A stretch of 41,214 nt of DNA from Candidatus Thermoflexus tengchongensis (lineage in GTDB: Bacteria > Chloroflexota > Anaerolineae > Thermoflexales > Thermoflexaceae). The stretch lies in NCBI GenBank assembly GCA_016842085.1, contig JAEVEX010000055.1, positions 1 through 41,214 of the forward strand, read 5' to 3'. Numbering within the stretch: position 1 is the stretch's first letter; each line of letters opens with the position of its first letter. The notes under the pieces were generated by a model. The model ran no database searches. It saw only the letters and a list, made by a program, of their open reading frames with translations, and was not told the DNA's origin. Below are positions 25,323 through 33,165 of the stretch, piece by piece. The position numbers and the translations under genes are program-made.

Positions 25323-25604
25323 GTGCAGAAAGTCATCGGTGTGACCGAGCTACAGCGGCGCTTCCGGGCCGTGCTGGACGAGGTGGCGAAGCAGGGCGTC
25401 TTCTACGTGCTCACCCGCGGCAGCCGGCCCGAAGCCGTCCTCATCCCCTATGAAACCTTCCTGCGCTACCAGGCGCTGGAGGAAAAAGAAGTCCTGGCCC
25501 GCCTGGACCGCCTGCTGGCGCGGCTGGCAGAGCAGAACGTGGCCCGGAGTGACGAGGAAGTGGCCGCGGATGTGGAAGCCGCGCTGGCCGAGGCGCGCCG
25601 CTGA
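25323..25604 (+). CDS. Phd/YefM-like antitoxin
   Basis: A 93-residue protein starting at GTG 25323, with GGAGGTG 7 nt upstream; an ATG at 25299 lacks a ribosome site. The N-terminal part ([20 protein letters not shown], then [19 protein letters not shown]) has the Phd/YefM dimer-and-DNA-binding pattern. The C-terminal half is charged and helical ([20 protein letters not shown]) and likely wraps the toxin. The stop overlaps the toxin start as TGATG. Confidence 0.82.
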   Translation: MQKVIGVTELQRRFRAVLDEVAKQGVFYVLTRGSRPEAVLIPYETFLRYQALEEKEVLARLDRLLARLAEQNVARSDEEVAADVEAALAEARR

Positions 25605-26044
25605 TGCGGGCAGTGGTGGACACGAATATCCTGGTGCGGGCGCTGATTCGGCCCCAGGGCACAGTGGGGCCGGTCCTCTTCCACCTGCGGCGGGGGGACT
25701 ATACCCTCCTATACAGTGATGCCACCCTGGAAGAGCTGGTGGCGGTGCTTCACCGGCCGCGCATTCGGGAGAAGTACGGCCTCAGCGACGAGGACATTCG
25801 CACCGTGGTGGCGCTGATTCTCCTCCGGGGAGAGCACGTCACGCCCCATATACAGATCCGTGCATGTCGTGACCCTCACGATGACAGGTTCCTCGAGGTG
25901 GCAGTGAGCGGCCGGGCGGACCTCATTGTCAGCGGCGATGAGGACCTGCTTGTCCTCTCGCCGTTTCAGGGCATTCCCATCGTGTCCCCGCGCGAGTTTC
26001 TAAAAATGCTCGCGGCCGAAACGGAGAAAGGGGAGGGGCCGTGA
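25604..26044 (+). CDS. PIN-domain toxin (PIN_3, COG1569 type)
   Basis: A 146-residue PIN domain. Acidic metal-site residues are visible: D6 (VVDTN), E43/E44 (ATLEEL), D90/D93/D94 (RDPHDDRFLEVA) and D112/D114 (SGDEDLL). Such proteins are Mg-dependent RNases, many cutting tRNA or rRNA; the target here is unknown. It overlaps the antitoxin by 1 bp and belongs to the putative toxin group rather than classic VapC. Confidence 0.87.
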   Translation: MRAVVDTNILVRALIRPQGTVGPVLFHLRRGDYTLLYSDATLEELVAVLHRPRIREKYGLSDEDIRTVVALILLRGEHVTPHIQIRACRDPHDDRFLEVAVSGRADLIVSGDEDLLVLSPFQGIPIVSPREFLKMLAAETEKGEGP

Positions 26045-26240
26045 GGCCGTCTCCCCTTCGCTTGTGCCTGGAGGACCTTCCGTGCCACTGAACTTTTTCG
26101 AATAGGCTCTAAGAATCCTGGGTTGCCGGTTCGTGGTTGAGGGATTCTGGGCCTTGAGGGCCTGGCCTGACTGGGGTCTCAGCTTGCTGATCCGCCGAAA
26201 CCCATGAAAGCTGGAAAGCCCCGCCTTTTCGCTCATCCTC
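26045..26240. other. Non-coding stretch after the toxin gene
   Basis: I see no convincing gene. Open frames occur on the minus strand but show no family pattern or ribosome site. It ends at the -35 box of the next promoter. Confidence 0.5.
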
Positions 26241-26269
26241 TTGACAGAAAATCGGAGACGTGCTATATA
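26241..26269 (+). promoter_or_regulatory. Strong sigma-70-type promoter of the sulfur locus
   Basis: TTGACA at 26241-26246, an exact 17-bp spacer, and TATATA at 26264-26269. The predicted start near 26276 is about 410 nt before the rhodanese ATG. It is one of the best -35/-10 matches in the window. Confidence 0.7.
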
Positions 26270-26685
26270 TAACGGCAAACCTCTGGGGTCGTCGAAGGCC
26301 ATGGCTGGGATGCGCGCAACCCCACTCGCTGGCGCGAGGGGCGCTCCGCGATGGCGGATCGCGCAGCGGGTGGACTTCATCTCCTCGATGAACACCTGTA
26401 TCTGTCCTGAGCGGGGGCAGAAGGCGGCCGCCCGCTTGGGACGTGCGCCCCGCTGAGTGGAACCGACCTCCTTCTGCCTCCGCCTTTCCTCATCTCCTGA
26501 CGGAATCACCCTGGCTCAGATCCGCTCGGCGTCCTCTCCGGCTATCCCTGCTGCTTCGCCCGGATGGCGTTTGCTGTAAACGTCCCTGCATATCCCATTC
26601 GGGGGGATGGGGATAGGCCGGGCGCAGAGCGATGGCGGCCCTTCTCTGTCTCTTTCCCCATAAACCCTGATCCGGGAGGTTGGTC
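26270..26685 (+). other. Long leader or unannotated RNA upstream of rhodanese gene
   Basis: About 410 nt follow the promoter with no convincing protein. The first part can fold: CTCGC-TGGC-GCGAG, and GCGAT-GGCG-GATCGC are adjacent hairpins near 26329-26366. A 51-codon frame from ATG 26301 ending in GRAPR has no family resemblance or strong ribosome site. It may be a regulatory leader, a small RNA, or a relic of a decayed gene. I recognise no riboswitch class. Confidence 0.4.
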
Positions 26686-27531
26686 ATGGCGACGTATGCG
26701 GATCCGCTGGCCCTGGTGGACACGGAGTGGGTGGCGCAGCACCTGCAGGACCCGAAGGTGCGGATCGTGGAGGTGGATTATGACCCGGCCAGCGCCTATC
26801 ATCTGGGCCACATCCCGGGCGCTGTGCTCTTCGACTGGCGGAAGGATCTGAACGACCCGGTGCGGCGGGACATCCTGAGCAGGGAGGCCTTCGAGGCCCT
26901 CAACAGCCGCGCCGGGATCTCCAACGACACCACGGTGGTGCTTTACGGGGACTTCCGCAACTGGTTCGCGGCCTTCGCCTTCTGGATCTACAAGCTCTAT
27001 GGCCATCAGGATGTGCGCCTGCTGAACGGCGGCCGCAAGAAGTGGATCGAGGAGAAGCGGCCCCTCACCGAGGAGGTGCCCTCCTACCCGCCGGCAACCT
27101 ACCAGGCGCAGGAGCCCGACGCCCGCCTGCGGGCACATCTGCCCTATGTCCTGAACGTTCTGGGGAAGCGCGGGATAGTGCTGGTGGATGTGCGCTCGCC
27201 GGCGGAGTTCACCGGGGAGATCACCGCTCCGCCGGAGTATCCCAACGAGGCGGCTCAGCGGGGCGGCCACATCCCTGGGGCGGTGAACATCCCATGGTCG
27301 AAGGCCCTGAACGACGATGACACCTTCAAGGATGCCGAGTCCCTGCGCCGGATCTATGAGGAGGCAGGGGTCACCCCGGACAAGGAGGTGATCACCTATT
27401 GTCGCATCGGGGAGCGTTCTTCGGTGACCTGGTTCGTGTTGCGCCATCTGCTGGGCTACCCCCATGTCCGCAACTATGACGGTTCCTGGTCGGAGTGGGG
27501 CAACACCATCGGCGTTCCGATCGAGCGTTAA
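26686..27531 (+). CDS. Thiosulfate sulfurtransferase (two-domain rhodanese)
   Basis: A 281-residue tandem rhodanese. The inactive N-terminal domain spans about 10-125 ([10 protein letters not shown]), the active C-terminal one 150-281 ([23 protein letters not shown]), with catalytic C239 in the loop CRIGERSS. It moves sulfane sulfur from thiosulfate or a persulfide to an acceptor. GGGAGGTTGGTC precedes the ATG at 26686; an in-frame TTG lies two codons earlier. It heads a plus-strand run of sulfur-related genes and may hand persulfide to the TusA-like protein encoded next. Confidence 0.94.
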   Translation: MATYADPLALVDTEWVAQHLQDPKVRIVEVDYDPASAYHLGHIPGAVLFDWRKDLNDPVRRDILSREAFEALNSRAGISNDTTVVLYGDFRNWFAAFAFWIYKLYGHQDVRLLNGGRKKWIEEKRPLTEEVPSYPPATYQAQEPDARLRAHLPYVLNVLGKRGIVLVDVRSPAEFTGEITAPPEYPNEAAQRGGHIPGAVNIPWSKALNDDDTFKDAESLRRIYEEAGVTPDKEVITYCRIGERSSVTWFVLRHLLGYPHVRNYDGSWSEWGNTIGVPIER

Positions 27532-27540
27532 GGGGAGGCG

Positions 27541-27570
27541 AGGGTGGGCCTCCGGCCGGAGGCCCACCCT
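27541..27570. repeat. Perfect 30-bp palindrome after rhodanese gene
   Basis: AGGGTGGGCCTCCGG and its exact complement abut without a gap, 9 bp after the rhodanese stop. As RNA it would form a very stable hairpin (13 bp with a 4-nt loop). No U-run follows, so it may be an attenuator or a block to 3' exonucleases setting the ratio of the rhodanese to downstream messages. Confidence 0.8.
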
Positions 27571-27591
27571 TCAGAAAACCGGAGGGAAGCC

Positions 27592-27831
27592 ATGGCACGG
27601 ATTGTGCGGACCGTGGATCTGCGGGCGGGGATCGAGCTGTGCACGGATTCGCCGATCGGTCGGGTTCAACAGGCCCTGGCCGGCCTGGGTCCGGAGGAGG
27701 CGGTGGCGGTGTGGGTGAAAGGTTACGCCGATGAGTTCACTGTCACCGCATGGGCGAAGCGGAACGGATACACCGTCCTGGAGGTGCAGCGGGAGGGCGA
27801 GGAAGCCCGCATCCTGCTCGGGGTCTCCTAA
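27592..27831 (+). CDS. TusA-like sulfur-carrier protein
   Basis: A 79-residue protein with the TusA/SirA outline: VDLRAGIELC at the N-terminus with a single Cys (C17), then PIGRVQQALAGLGPEEAVAV, DEFTVTAWAKRNGYTV and a final strand ARILLGV. The usual CPxP is changed to C-T-D-S-P, so the Cys is kept and the first Pro is not. It may carry persulfide from the upstream rhodanese. GGAGGGAAGCC precedes the ATG. The TusA assignment rests on fold pattern and context and is less certain than the rhodanese. Confidence 0.7.
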   Translation: MARIVRTVDLRAGIELCTDSPIGRVQQALAGLGPEEAVAVWVKGYADEFTVTAWAKRNGYTVLEVQREGEEARILLGVS

Positions 27832-27877
27832 CAAGTAGAGATGCCGGGAGCAATCCTAATGCTCAGGAGGGCGAAAC

Positions 27878-28426
27878 ATGTTGCTCCTGATCGAGGCCAC
27901 ACCGACGGCTCTGAGGGATCAAAAGGTTGTTGCGCAGGCGCTGGAATCCCTGGCTCGAGCTCTGCAGGTCCGAGGAGGCCGCCTGGTGGAAGCACAGGTG
28001 GCGACGGATCGCTCTCGTCTCTTCCTGATTGTCGAAACCCCGGAAGGCGAGCTCGTCGAGCCGGTGGTGCGCGGGGTGGGACTGGAGGTTCGGATGTCCA
28101 AGCCGGTGCGCCTGATCGGTCAGGAGATCGATGAGATCTCCCGTAGCCGGTCCGACGTGGACTTCATCGTGGAATGGAACTTCCCACCCGGATTGACGAT
28201 GGAGGCCTACCTGGAGCGTAAGCGGGCGAATTCGCCGCGTTACGCGCTGGTCCCGGAAGTGCGCTTTCTGCGCACTTACGTCTGTGAGGATATGAGCAAA
28301 TGCCTCTGCTTTTATGAGGCAGAGCGGGAAGAAGATGTCCGGCGGGCCCGAGAGGTAGTGGAAGCCCCGGTGGACGCCATTATCCGGGTGGATCGGGGGT
28401 TTCCCGATCTGGGGAGGACAGAATGA
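27878..28426 (+). CDS. DUF4242 family protein, two-part
   Basis: A 182-residue protein. The C-terminal half has the DUF4242 pattern (VRFLRTYVCEDMSKCLCFYE followed by REEDVRRAREVVEAPVDAII), a ferredoxin-like fold suggested to bind metals. The N-terminal half (LEATPTALRD-type start, VRGVGLEVRMSKPVRLIGQE) is less clear, so it may be two related domains or a fusion. The role is unknown. AGGAGGGCGAAAC precedes the ATG, and the stop overlaps the next gene as ATGA. Confidence 0.75.
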   Translation: MLLLIEATPTALRDQKVVAQALESLARALQVRGGRLVEAQVATDRSRLFLIVETPEGELVEPVVRGVGLEVRMSKPVRLIGQEIDEISRSRSDVDFIVEWNFPPGLTMEAYLERKRANSPRYALVPEVRFLRTYVCEDMSKCLCFYEAEREEDVRRAREVVEAPVDAIIRVDRGFPDLGRTE

Positions 28427-29178
28427 GCTTGCTGAGCGCGGAGGGGTTGTCGAAAAGCTATTTCATCCATGGGCGTCGGGTGCCGGTGCTTATGCGAGTT
28501 TCCATGGAGGTCGCGGCAGGCCGGGTGCTGGCGGTACTGGGGCCCAGCGGGGCGGGGAAATCCACCCTCCTGCGCTTGCTGGCCGGTCTGGAGCCTCCGG
28601 ATGAGGGACATGTGAAGCTTTGTGGGGAGCCCATCCAGGCAGGCCATCCGGCGCTGGCGTTGATGTTCCAGGACCCATGTTTGCTGCCCTGGCTCTCGGT
28701 GCGGGAGAATGTCCGTTTTGGGATTCGATTCATGGGGCTGTCGGGGGCGGAATCCCAGCGGAGGGTGGATGAGGCCCTGGCGTGGGTGGGGTTGCAGGAG
28801 GTCGCGGATTGGTATCCCCATCAGCTCTCCGGGGGAATGGCGCAGCGGGTGGCACTGGCCCGTGCCCTGGCCCGTCAGCCTCGGGTTCTTTTGCTGGATG
28901 AGCCTTTCAGCGCCCTGGATCCGCTTGCTCGGCAGGCCCTGGGGGCGTTGATCCGGCGGGCCGCCGGAGAGGGGATCGGGGTAGTCATGGTCACCCACAA
29001 TGTGGAGGAAGCGATCCAGCTGGCCGACGAGGTGCTGGTCCTCACAGCGCGTCCGGGTCGGGTACTTCTGCATCAGCCCTTACGAGGATGGGAAGCACCT
29101 CATCTGAGCCTGCGCCAGGCCCTGGAGCTGGCGGCCGCGGGTCGCTGGGTTTCCCACCATGCACCCGCCTTTCGATGA
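28423..29178 (+). CDS. ABC importer ATPase, SsuB/TauB/NrtD type
   Basis: A 251-residue nucleotide-binding subunit: Walker A GPSGAGKST (40-48), Q-loop Q83, signature LSGGM (135-139), Walker B VLLLDE (155-160), H-loop H192 (VTHN). With the next two genes it forms an importer of the nitrate/sulfonate/taurine class. The 4-bp overlap with the DUF4242 gene shows translational coupling. Confidence 0.93.
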   Translation: MSLLSAEGLSKSYFIHGRRVPVLMRVSMEVAAGRVLAVLGPSGAGKSTLLRLLAGLEPPDEGHVKLCGEPIQAGHPALALMFQDPCLLPWLSVRENVRFGIRFMGLSGAESQRRVDEALAWVGLQEVADWYPHQLSGGMAQRVALARALARQPRVLLLDEPFSALDPLARQALGALIRRAAGEGIGVVMVTHNVEEAIQLADEVLVLTARPGRVLLHQPLRGWEAPHLSLRQALELAAAGRWVSHHAPAFR

Positions 29179-29201
29179 ACCGCAGGTTAGGAGGGAGGAG
29201 G

Positions 29202-30422
29202 ATGGACCGTTCTCCAATTCGACTCTGGCGGCGTCGGGAGTTGCTCAAGACGATGGGAGGTGTGCTTCTGGGCTGGGGGATCGGTGGGCTTTCCGGTTGT
29301 TTTCCTCGGACGCCCCCCTCATCGCCCGTTCAAGCGCCAGGTTCTGGGACCGGTCCGCGTGAAGGACGTCCGTTGCGGATTGGCTACCTTCCGATCACCG
29401 ATGCGTCGGCCCTTCTGGTGGCAGAGGCCCTGGGTTTCTATCGAGATGAAGGGCTGGGAAGCGCAGATCTCCGGCTGTTCCGCTCATGGGCTCAGTTGAT
29501 GGAAGCCTTTCAGGCCCGACAGGTGGATGTGATCCATCTGTTGATGCCAGCAGCGATCTGGCTGCGCTACAGTCGCCATTTCCCTGCACGGGTTGTGGCC
29601 TGGAACCACGTAAACGGCTCTGCGTTGACGGTCCGTCCGGAGATTCAGCAGTTGAAGGATCTGGGCGGACAGACCGTAGCGGTGCCCTTCTGGTATTCCA
29701 TTCATAACGTGATTCTGCAGATGCTTTTACGAAAGGCGGGCCTGAGGCCCGTGCTCGGCGGAGAGGGGAAGGTGGGTGCGGAGGAAGTGCGTTTGATTGT
29801 GTTGCCGCCTCCGGAGATGCCCCCAGCCCTGGCCTCCGGACGGATCGCTGGATTCATCGTGGCTGAGCCCTTCAATGCGCTGGCCGAGGTTCAGGGATCA
29901 GGACGCATCCTCCGCTTCACGGGAGATGTGTGGAAAGAGCATGCCTGTTGTGTGGTGGTGATGCATGAGGAAGATCTGGAGCGGACCCCCGCGTGGGCCC
30001 AAGGCGTGGTTCGGGCCATCGTTCGCGCCCAGATCTGGTTACGTCACAATCGACAGGAGGCCGCTCGCCTGCTCTCCCGGACGGGCCGGGCTTACCTGCC
30101 CCATCCTCCAGAGGTTCTGGAGCGGGTGTTCGCCGCTCATCTCCACGGATATGAAGGTATCCTCCAGCATCCTGAGTGGTCGCCCATGCGGATCGATTTT
30201 CAGCCCTATCCCTATCCTACGTATACGGAAGCGATCGTCTCCGCCTTGAAGGAGACTGAAGTGGAAGGCGAGAAGGAGTTCCTGCGAGCTCTCGACCCTG
30301 CGGATGCGGCTCGGGATCTGGTGCTGGAAGGGCTGGTGAGGCAGGCGATCGAAGAGCTGGGTGGTCCTGGGATCTTCGGCCAGCCGGCAACGTGGAGCCG
30401 ACAAGAGCACATCGAGCCTTGA
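29202..30422 (+). CDS. ABC substrate-binding lipoprotein, SsuA/NrtA-like, Tat-type signal
   Basis: A 406-residue protein. The signal contains a twin-arginine run (WRRRELLK, about 9-16) and a hydrophobic core ending in LSGC, lipid Cys C33, so it looks like a Tat-exported lipoprotein. The periplasmic-binding fold begins LRIGYLPITDASALLVAEAL and includes VDVIHLLMPAAIW. The family binds sulfonates, taurine, nitrate or aromatic acids; the ligand is not readable. The start is ATG 29202, with AGGAGGGAGG upstream; ATG 29175 is in frame but overlaps the ATPase gene. The C-terminus is longer than in typical SsuA. Confidence 0.88.
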   Translation: MDRSPIRLWRRRELLKTMGGVLLGWGIGGLSGCFPRTPPSSPVQAPGSGTGPREGRPLRIGYLPITDASALLVAEALGFYRDEGLGSADLRLFRSWAQLMEAFQARQVDVIHLLMPAAIWLRYSRHFPARVVAWNHVNGSALTVRPEIQQLKDLGGQTVAVPFWYSIHNVILQMLLRKAGLRPVLGGEGKVGAEEVRLIVLPPPEMPPALASGRIAGFIVAEPFNALAEVQGSGRILRFTGDVWKEHACCVVVMHEEDLERTPAWAQGVVRAIVRAQIWLRHNRQEAARLLSRTGRAYLPHPPEVLERVFAAHLHGYEGILQHPEWSPMRIDFQPYPYPTYTEAIVSALKETEVEGEKEFLRALDPADAARDLVLEGLVRQAIEELGGPGIFGQPATWSRQEHIEP

Positions 30423-30425
30423 GCC

Positions 30426-30507
30426 ATGAAGCGCAGCGGAATGGCAATTTTGCTGCCCTGTATTGGGTTAGGGATCGGATGGGGACTCTGGGAGGGGCTC
30501 ATCCGCA
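30426..30507 (+). other. Out-of-frame N-terminus of the ABC permease
   Basis: From ATG 30426, 4 nt after the upstream stop, a frame encodes a hydrophobic first helix (AILLPCIGLGIGWGLWEGLI) as expected for the start of SsuC-type permeases. The conserved remainder of the permease is one frame off (+1) and begins near 30508. A GGGAGGGG run at 30490-30497 is a natural place for an indel. Confidence 0.6.
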
Positions 30508-31194
30508 TTGCAATGGCCAGCTCCTCCATGGCCACCGCGTTCTCCAGGGCCCTCCCTGGAAGCTCTGTATCATCTGATCCGGGAGGGCGTGCTTCCCTAT
30601 CACGCGGGGGTAAGTCTCCGTCGGGTCCTGATCGGGCTGGGGCTTGCAACAGGAGCGGGGGTGCCCCTCGGGCTGGCCCTCGGGTATTTCCCGAGCCTGG
30701 AGCGGATCACCGCTCCGATCCTTCAGCTTGTGCGCACAATCTCTCCGCTATCCTGGATGCCCATTGCGGTGATTGCCCTGGGAATCGGGGATCGCGCGGT
30801 GATCTTCCTGATTGCTGTCGCATCGGTGTGGCCAATTCTGTTGAACACCGCTTCAGGGGTGCGTCACCTGAACCGGAACTGGCTATGGCTGGCCCGCAGC
30901 GTGGGGGCTTCGACGCCTCATATACTGATCCACATCGCGATCCCAGCAGTTTGGCCTCAGCTCTTCGCCGGCCTTCGGATGGCATTGGGCATCGCATGGG
31001 TGGTACTGGTCCCGGCGGAGATGCTCGGGGTGAGCAGCGGGCTGGGCTATTTTCTCCTGGACACCCGTGACCGTCTGAGCTATTCGGAGCTGATGGCAGC
31101 GATCCTGGGGATTGGTTGCGTGGGCCTGTTGCTGGACGCCGGGATCCGCGCGCTGGAAGCTTGCTGGCGGAGGTCAGGAGAGGGACGAGCATGA
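30508..31194 (+). CDS. ABC importer permease, SsuC/TauC type (frameshifted or truncated 5' end)
   Basis: A 228-residue frame from TTG 30508 covers the binding-protein-dependent permease domain: GVSLRRVLIGLGLATGAG, LQLVRTISPLSWMPIAVIAL, and the EAA-like coupling loop ARSVGASTPHILIHIAIPAV. TM1 is in the frame of 30426 instead. Either a single-base indel split the gene, or translation starts at the TTG (GGGAGGGG about 10 nt upstream) and the first helix is lost. The 3' end overlaps the flavoprotein as ATGA, so the distal frame is the one kept in register with the operon. Confidence 0.82.
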   Translation: MQWPAPPWPPRSPGPSLEALYHLIREGVLPYHAGVSLRRVLIGLGLATGAGVPLGLALGYFPSLERITAPILQLVRTISPLSWMPIAVIALGIGDRAVIFLIAVASVWPILLNTASGVRHLNRNWLWLARSVGASTPHILIHIAIPAVWPQLFAGLRMALGIAWVVLVPAEMLGVSSGLGYFLLDTRDRLSYSELMAAILGIGCVGLLLDAGIRALEACWRRSGEGRA

Positions 31195-32915
31195 TCTGGC
31201 GCGGATATCGGGTGTCTGAGTGGACGTGTGACGTATTGATGATCGGGGCCGGCCTGGCCGGGTTGACTGCGGCCTGGGCGGCTGCGCGCGAGGGAGCCCG
31301 GGTGCTGGTGGCATGCAAGGGGTTCGCAGGGGCTGATGGGGTCAGCCCTTTCGCGGGCGGGGTGGTGCTGTATCTGCTGCCGGAGGACGATGAAGATGGG
31401 TTTCTCCAGGAACATGAGCGCCTCAACGAAGGGCTAATCCATCCAGAAGTTCTCCGGCGGGTGATCCGCCAGAACACCTCCCTCTGGCAGGCGTGGGGAC
31501 GGTGGGGGGCCCCACTGGAGCGGGAGATCGATGGTTCTCCCCGCCGACGCTGGTTGCGGATCGGCGGGCGCTCCCATGTTCCCCGGCTGGCTGTGGACAG
31601 TATGAAGATGATGCAGTTTCTCCGACGCCTGGCTTTGCGGTCGGGTGTCCGCTTGCTGGAACAGACATGCATTACCCGTCTTCTCCAGGACGCCGGGGGA
31701 ACGCTGGTGGGGGCTGTTGGCTTTCAAAGGCAAGAGGGAAAGCTGGTGATCATTCGCGCTCCAGCAGTGGTCATGGCCTCCGGCGGATGCTCATGGCGGG
31801 GGGCTCATATGGGGCAGCACAACGTGATGGGGGATGGCGTGGCCATCGCTGCTCGCCTCGGGGCAGAGCTGGCCTCTATGGAGTTCTGCGTAAGCTATGT
31901 GGCCACCTGCTCATTGTTCGACAGCCATGGTCAGTGTGTGCTGGCCGCCCTCGGGGGGAAATTTCGGAATTCCCTGGGAGAGAATATCCTGATCCGCCAT
32001 GGCCTGCCAGAGCCCGCTCCTACTCATCAGCTGGCGCTGGCGATGGTCCTCGAGCTCCTGGAAGGCCGGGGACCGATTCAATTCGATCTGCGGGGGATCT
32101 CCGAAAACGAGCGCCGCGATTGGGAAGAACGGTTTCCCCTGGTAGCACGCGGGCTGAGGCGCACAGGACGGGATATTTTCGCTGAGCCGGTGCCCTGGTT
32201 TCCGGGGTTCACGGGCTCGATCGGGGGAAGCGGAGGGATTCGCTGGCAGAGGCTCGGCGGAGAGACCAACGTCCCCGGCCTGTTCGTGGCTGGGGATGCC
32301 GCCATGCGCACGCCGGTCACCGGGGCGGGCAGCGGCATCACCTTTCTGAATCTGGCATGGGCTGGGGTAAGCGGTCTCTGGGCCGGCTTGTCGGCTGCCC
32401 GTTGGGCCCGGGGTTATTTGGCTGCGGGGCCCGAATGGACCCGGGAGGCGATCGAGGAGGGCCTGAAAGAAACCGTGGGGCCTCTGGAGCGTCGAACAGG
32501 GTTTTCCTCCCGATCGTTGCTCCGTCAGCTTCAGCAGGTGGTGGTGGACCCTTGCGTCAATTTCCTCCGAACCCGGGAGGGGTTGCAGGCCGCCCTGTCC
32601 CGGATTCGCGAGATCCGCCGGGAGACCGAGATGCTGCGGGCAAGGGACTGGCACGATCTGGCCTGCTGTCATGAAGTTCGCCATGCGGCCCTGGTGGCGG
32701 AGGCCATGTTGGCCAGCGCGGTGGTCCGGGAGGAGAGCCGGGGATGGCATCGCCGTCTGGACTTCCCGAACCGGGGAGGACCCGAGTGGGAAGTCTGGAC
32801 AGCGGCGCGTCTGCGTCAGGATGGAGCAGATATGGATTTTGAGGTTCAACTCTGGCTGCCGTCCTCCTTAGGAACGGAGCCCCCGGAGGGCGCGGATGAT
32901 TTGCTTCGTGAATGA
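31191..32915 (+). CDS. AprA/FrdA-like FAD flavoprotein
   Basis: A 574-residue flavoprotein of the fumarate reductase/APS reductase alpha superfamily. FAD is bound by LMIGAGLAGLTAAW (GAGLAG 19-24) and GLFVAGDAAM; the capping domain lies between about 230 and 340. ARTICLE-type end motif is seen as VVREESRGWHRRLDFP. It is encoded with a two-cluster ferredoxin, as AprA is with AprB, yet next to a sulfonate-type importer. From memory, a flavoprotein/ferredoxin pair of this sort (asfAB) serves arylsulfonate desulfurisation in Pseudomonas putida. GGAGAGGGACG precedes the ATG at 31191, which overlaps the permease stop. Function is inferred. Confidence 0.83.
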   Translation: MIWRGYRVSEWTCDVLMIGAGLAGLTAAWAAAREGARVLVACKGFAGADGVSPFAGGVVLYLLPEDDEDGFLQEHERLNEGLIHPEVLRRVIRQNTSLWQAWGRWGAPLEREIDGSPRRRWLRIGGRSHVPRLAVDSMKMMQFLRRLALRSGVRLLEQTCITRLLQDAGGTLVGAVGFQRQEGKLVIIRAPAVVMASGGCSWRGAHMGQHNVMGDGVAIAARLGAELASMEFCVSYVATCSLFDSHGQCVLAALGGKFRNSLGENILIRHGLPEPAPTHQLALAMVLELLEGRGPIQFDLRGISENERRDWEERFPLVARGLRRTGRDIFAEPVPWFPGFTGSIGGSGGIRWQRLGGETNVPGLFVAGDAAMRTPVTGAGSGITFLNLAWAGVSGLWAGLSAARWARGYLAAGPEWTREAIEEGLKETVGPLERRTGFSSRSLLRQLQQVVVDPCVNFLRTREGLQAALSRIREIRRETEMLRARDWHDLACCHEVRHAALVAEAMLASAVVREESRGWHRRLDFPNRGGPEWEVWTAARLRQDGADMDFEVQLWLPSSLGTEPPEGADDLLRE

Positions 32916-33165
32916 GGAGCGCTGTGTGGGATGTGGCCTGTGTGTGCGGGTCTGTCCACTGGATGTGTTCCGAATGGTTCCGCGCGATGGACGCCGAAAG
33001 CCGGTGGCCTGCGCCGTCTATCCCGAGGATTGCATGAGCTGTTTCATCTGTGAGGAATACTGCCCGGCAAACTGTTTGTATGTTAGCCCGGAGCGGAGCC
33101 CGCTGCATGCGGTATGGCCTTTCCATGAGGAGATCGAAAAAACGAAAAATGGAGGAAACAAATGA
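32896..33165 (+). CDS. Two-[4Fe-4S] ferredoxin, AprB-like partner
   Basis: An 89-residue ferredoxin. Cluster 1 ligands are C10, C13, C16, C20 (CVGCGLCVRVCP); cluster 2 C46, C49, C52, C56 (CMSCFICEEYCP). Between them lies an 18-residue insert with C39, and C60 follows. It should pass electrons to or from the flavoprotein encoded just upstream. The start ATG 32896 overlaps that gene by 20 bp (GGAGGGCGCGG upstream), and the stop overlaps the next gene as ATGA. Confidence 0.93.
   Translation: MICFVNEERCVGCGLCVRVCPLDVFRMVPRDGRRKPVACAVYPEDCMSCFICEEYCPANCLYVSPERSPLHAVWPFHEEIEKTKNGGNK

Noticed and set aside
26000-26509. 169-codon open frame on the minus strand
   Set aside because: It overlaps the PIN toxin gene end, has no family pattern and no ribosome site; likely a GC-rich shadow.
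30426-31070. A separate 214-codon gene in the frame of 30426
   Set aside because: Only its first 25-30 codons look like protein (a permease TM1); the rest is an off-frame reading of the permease.
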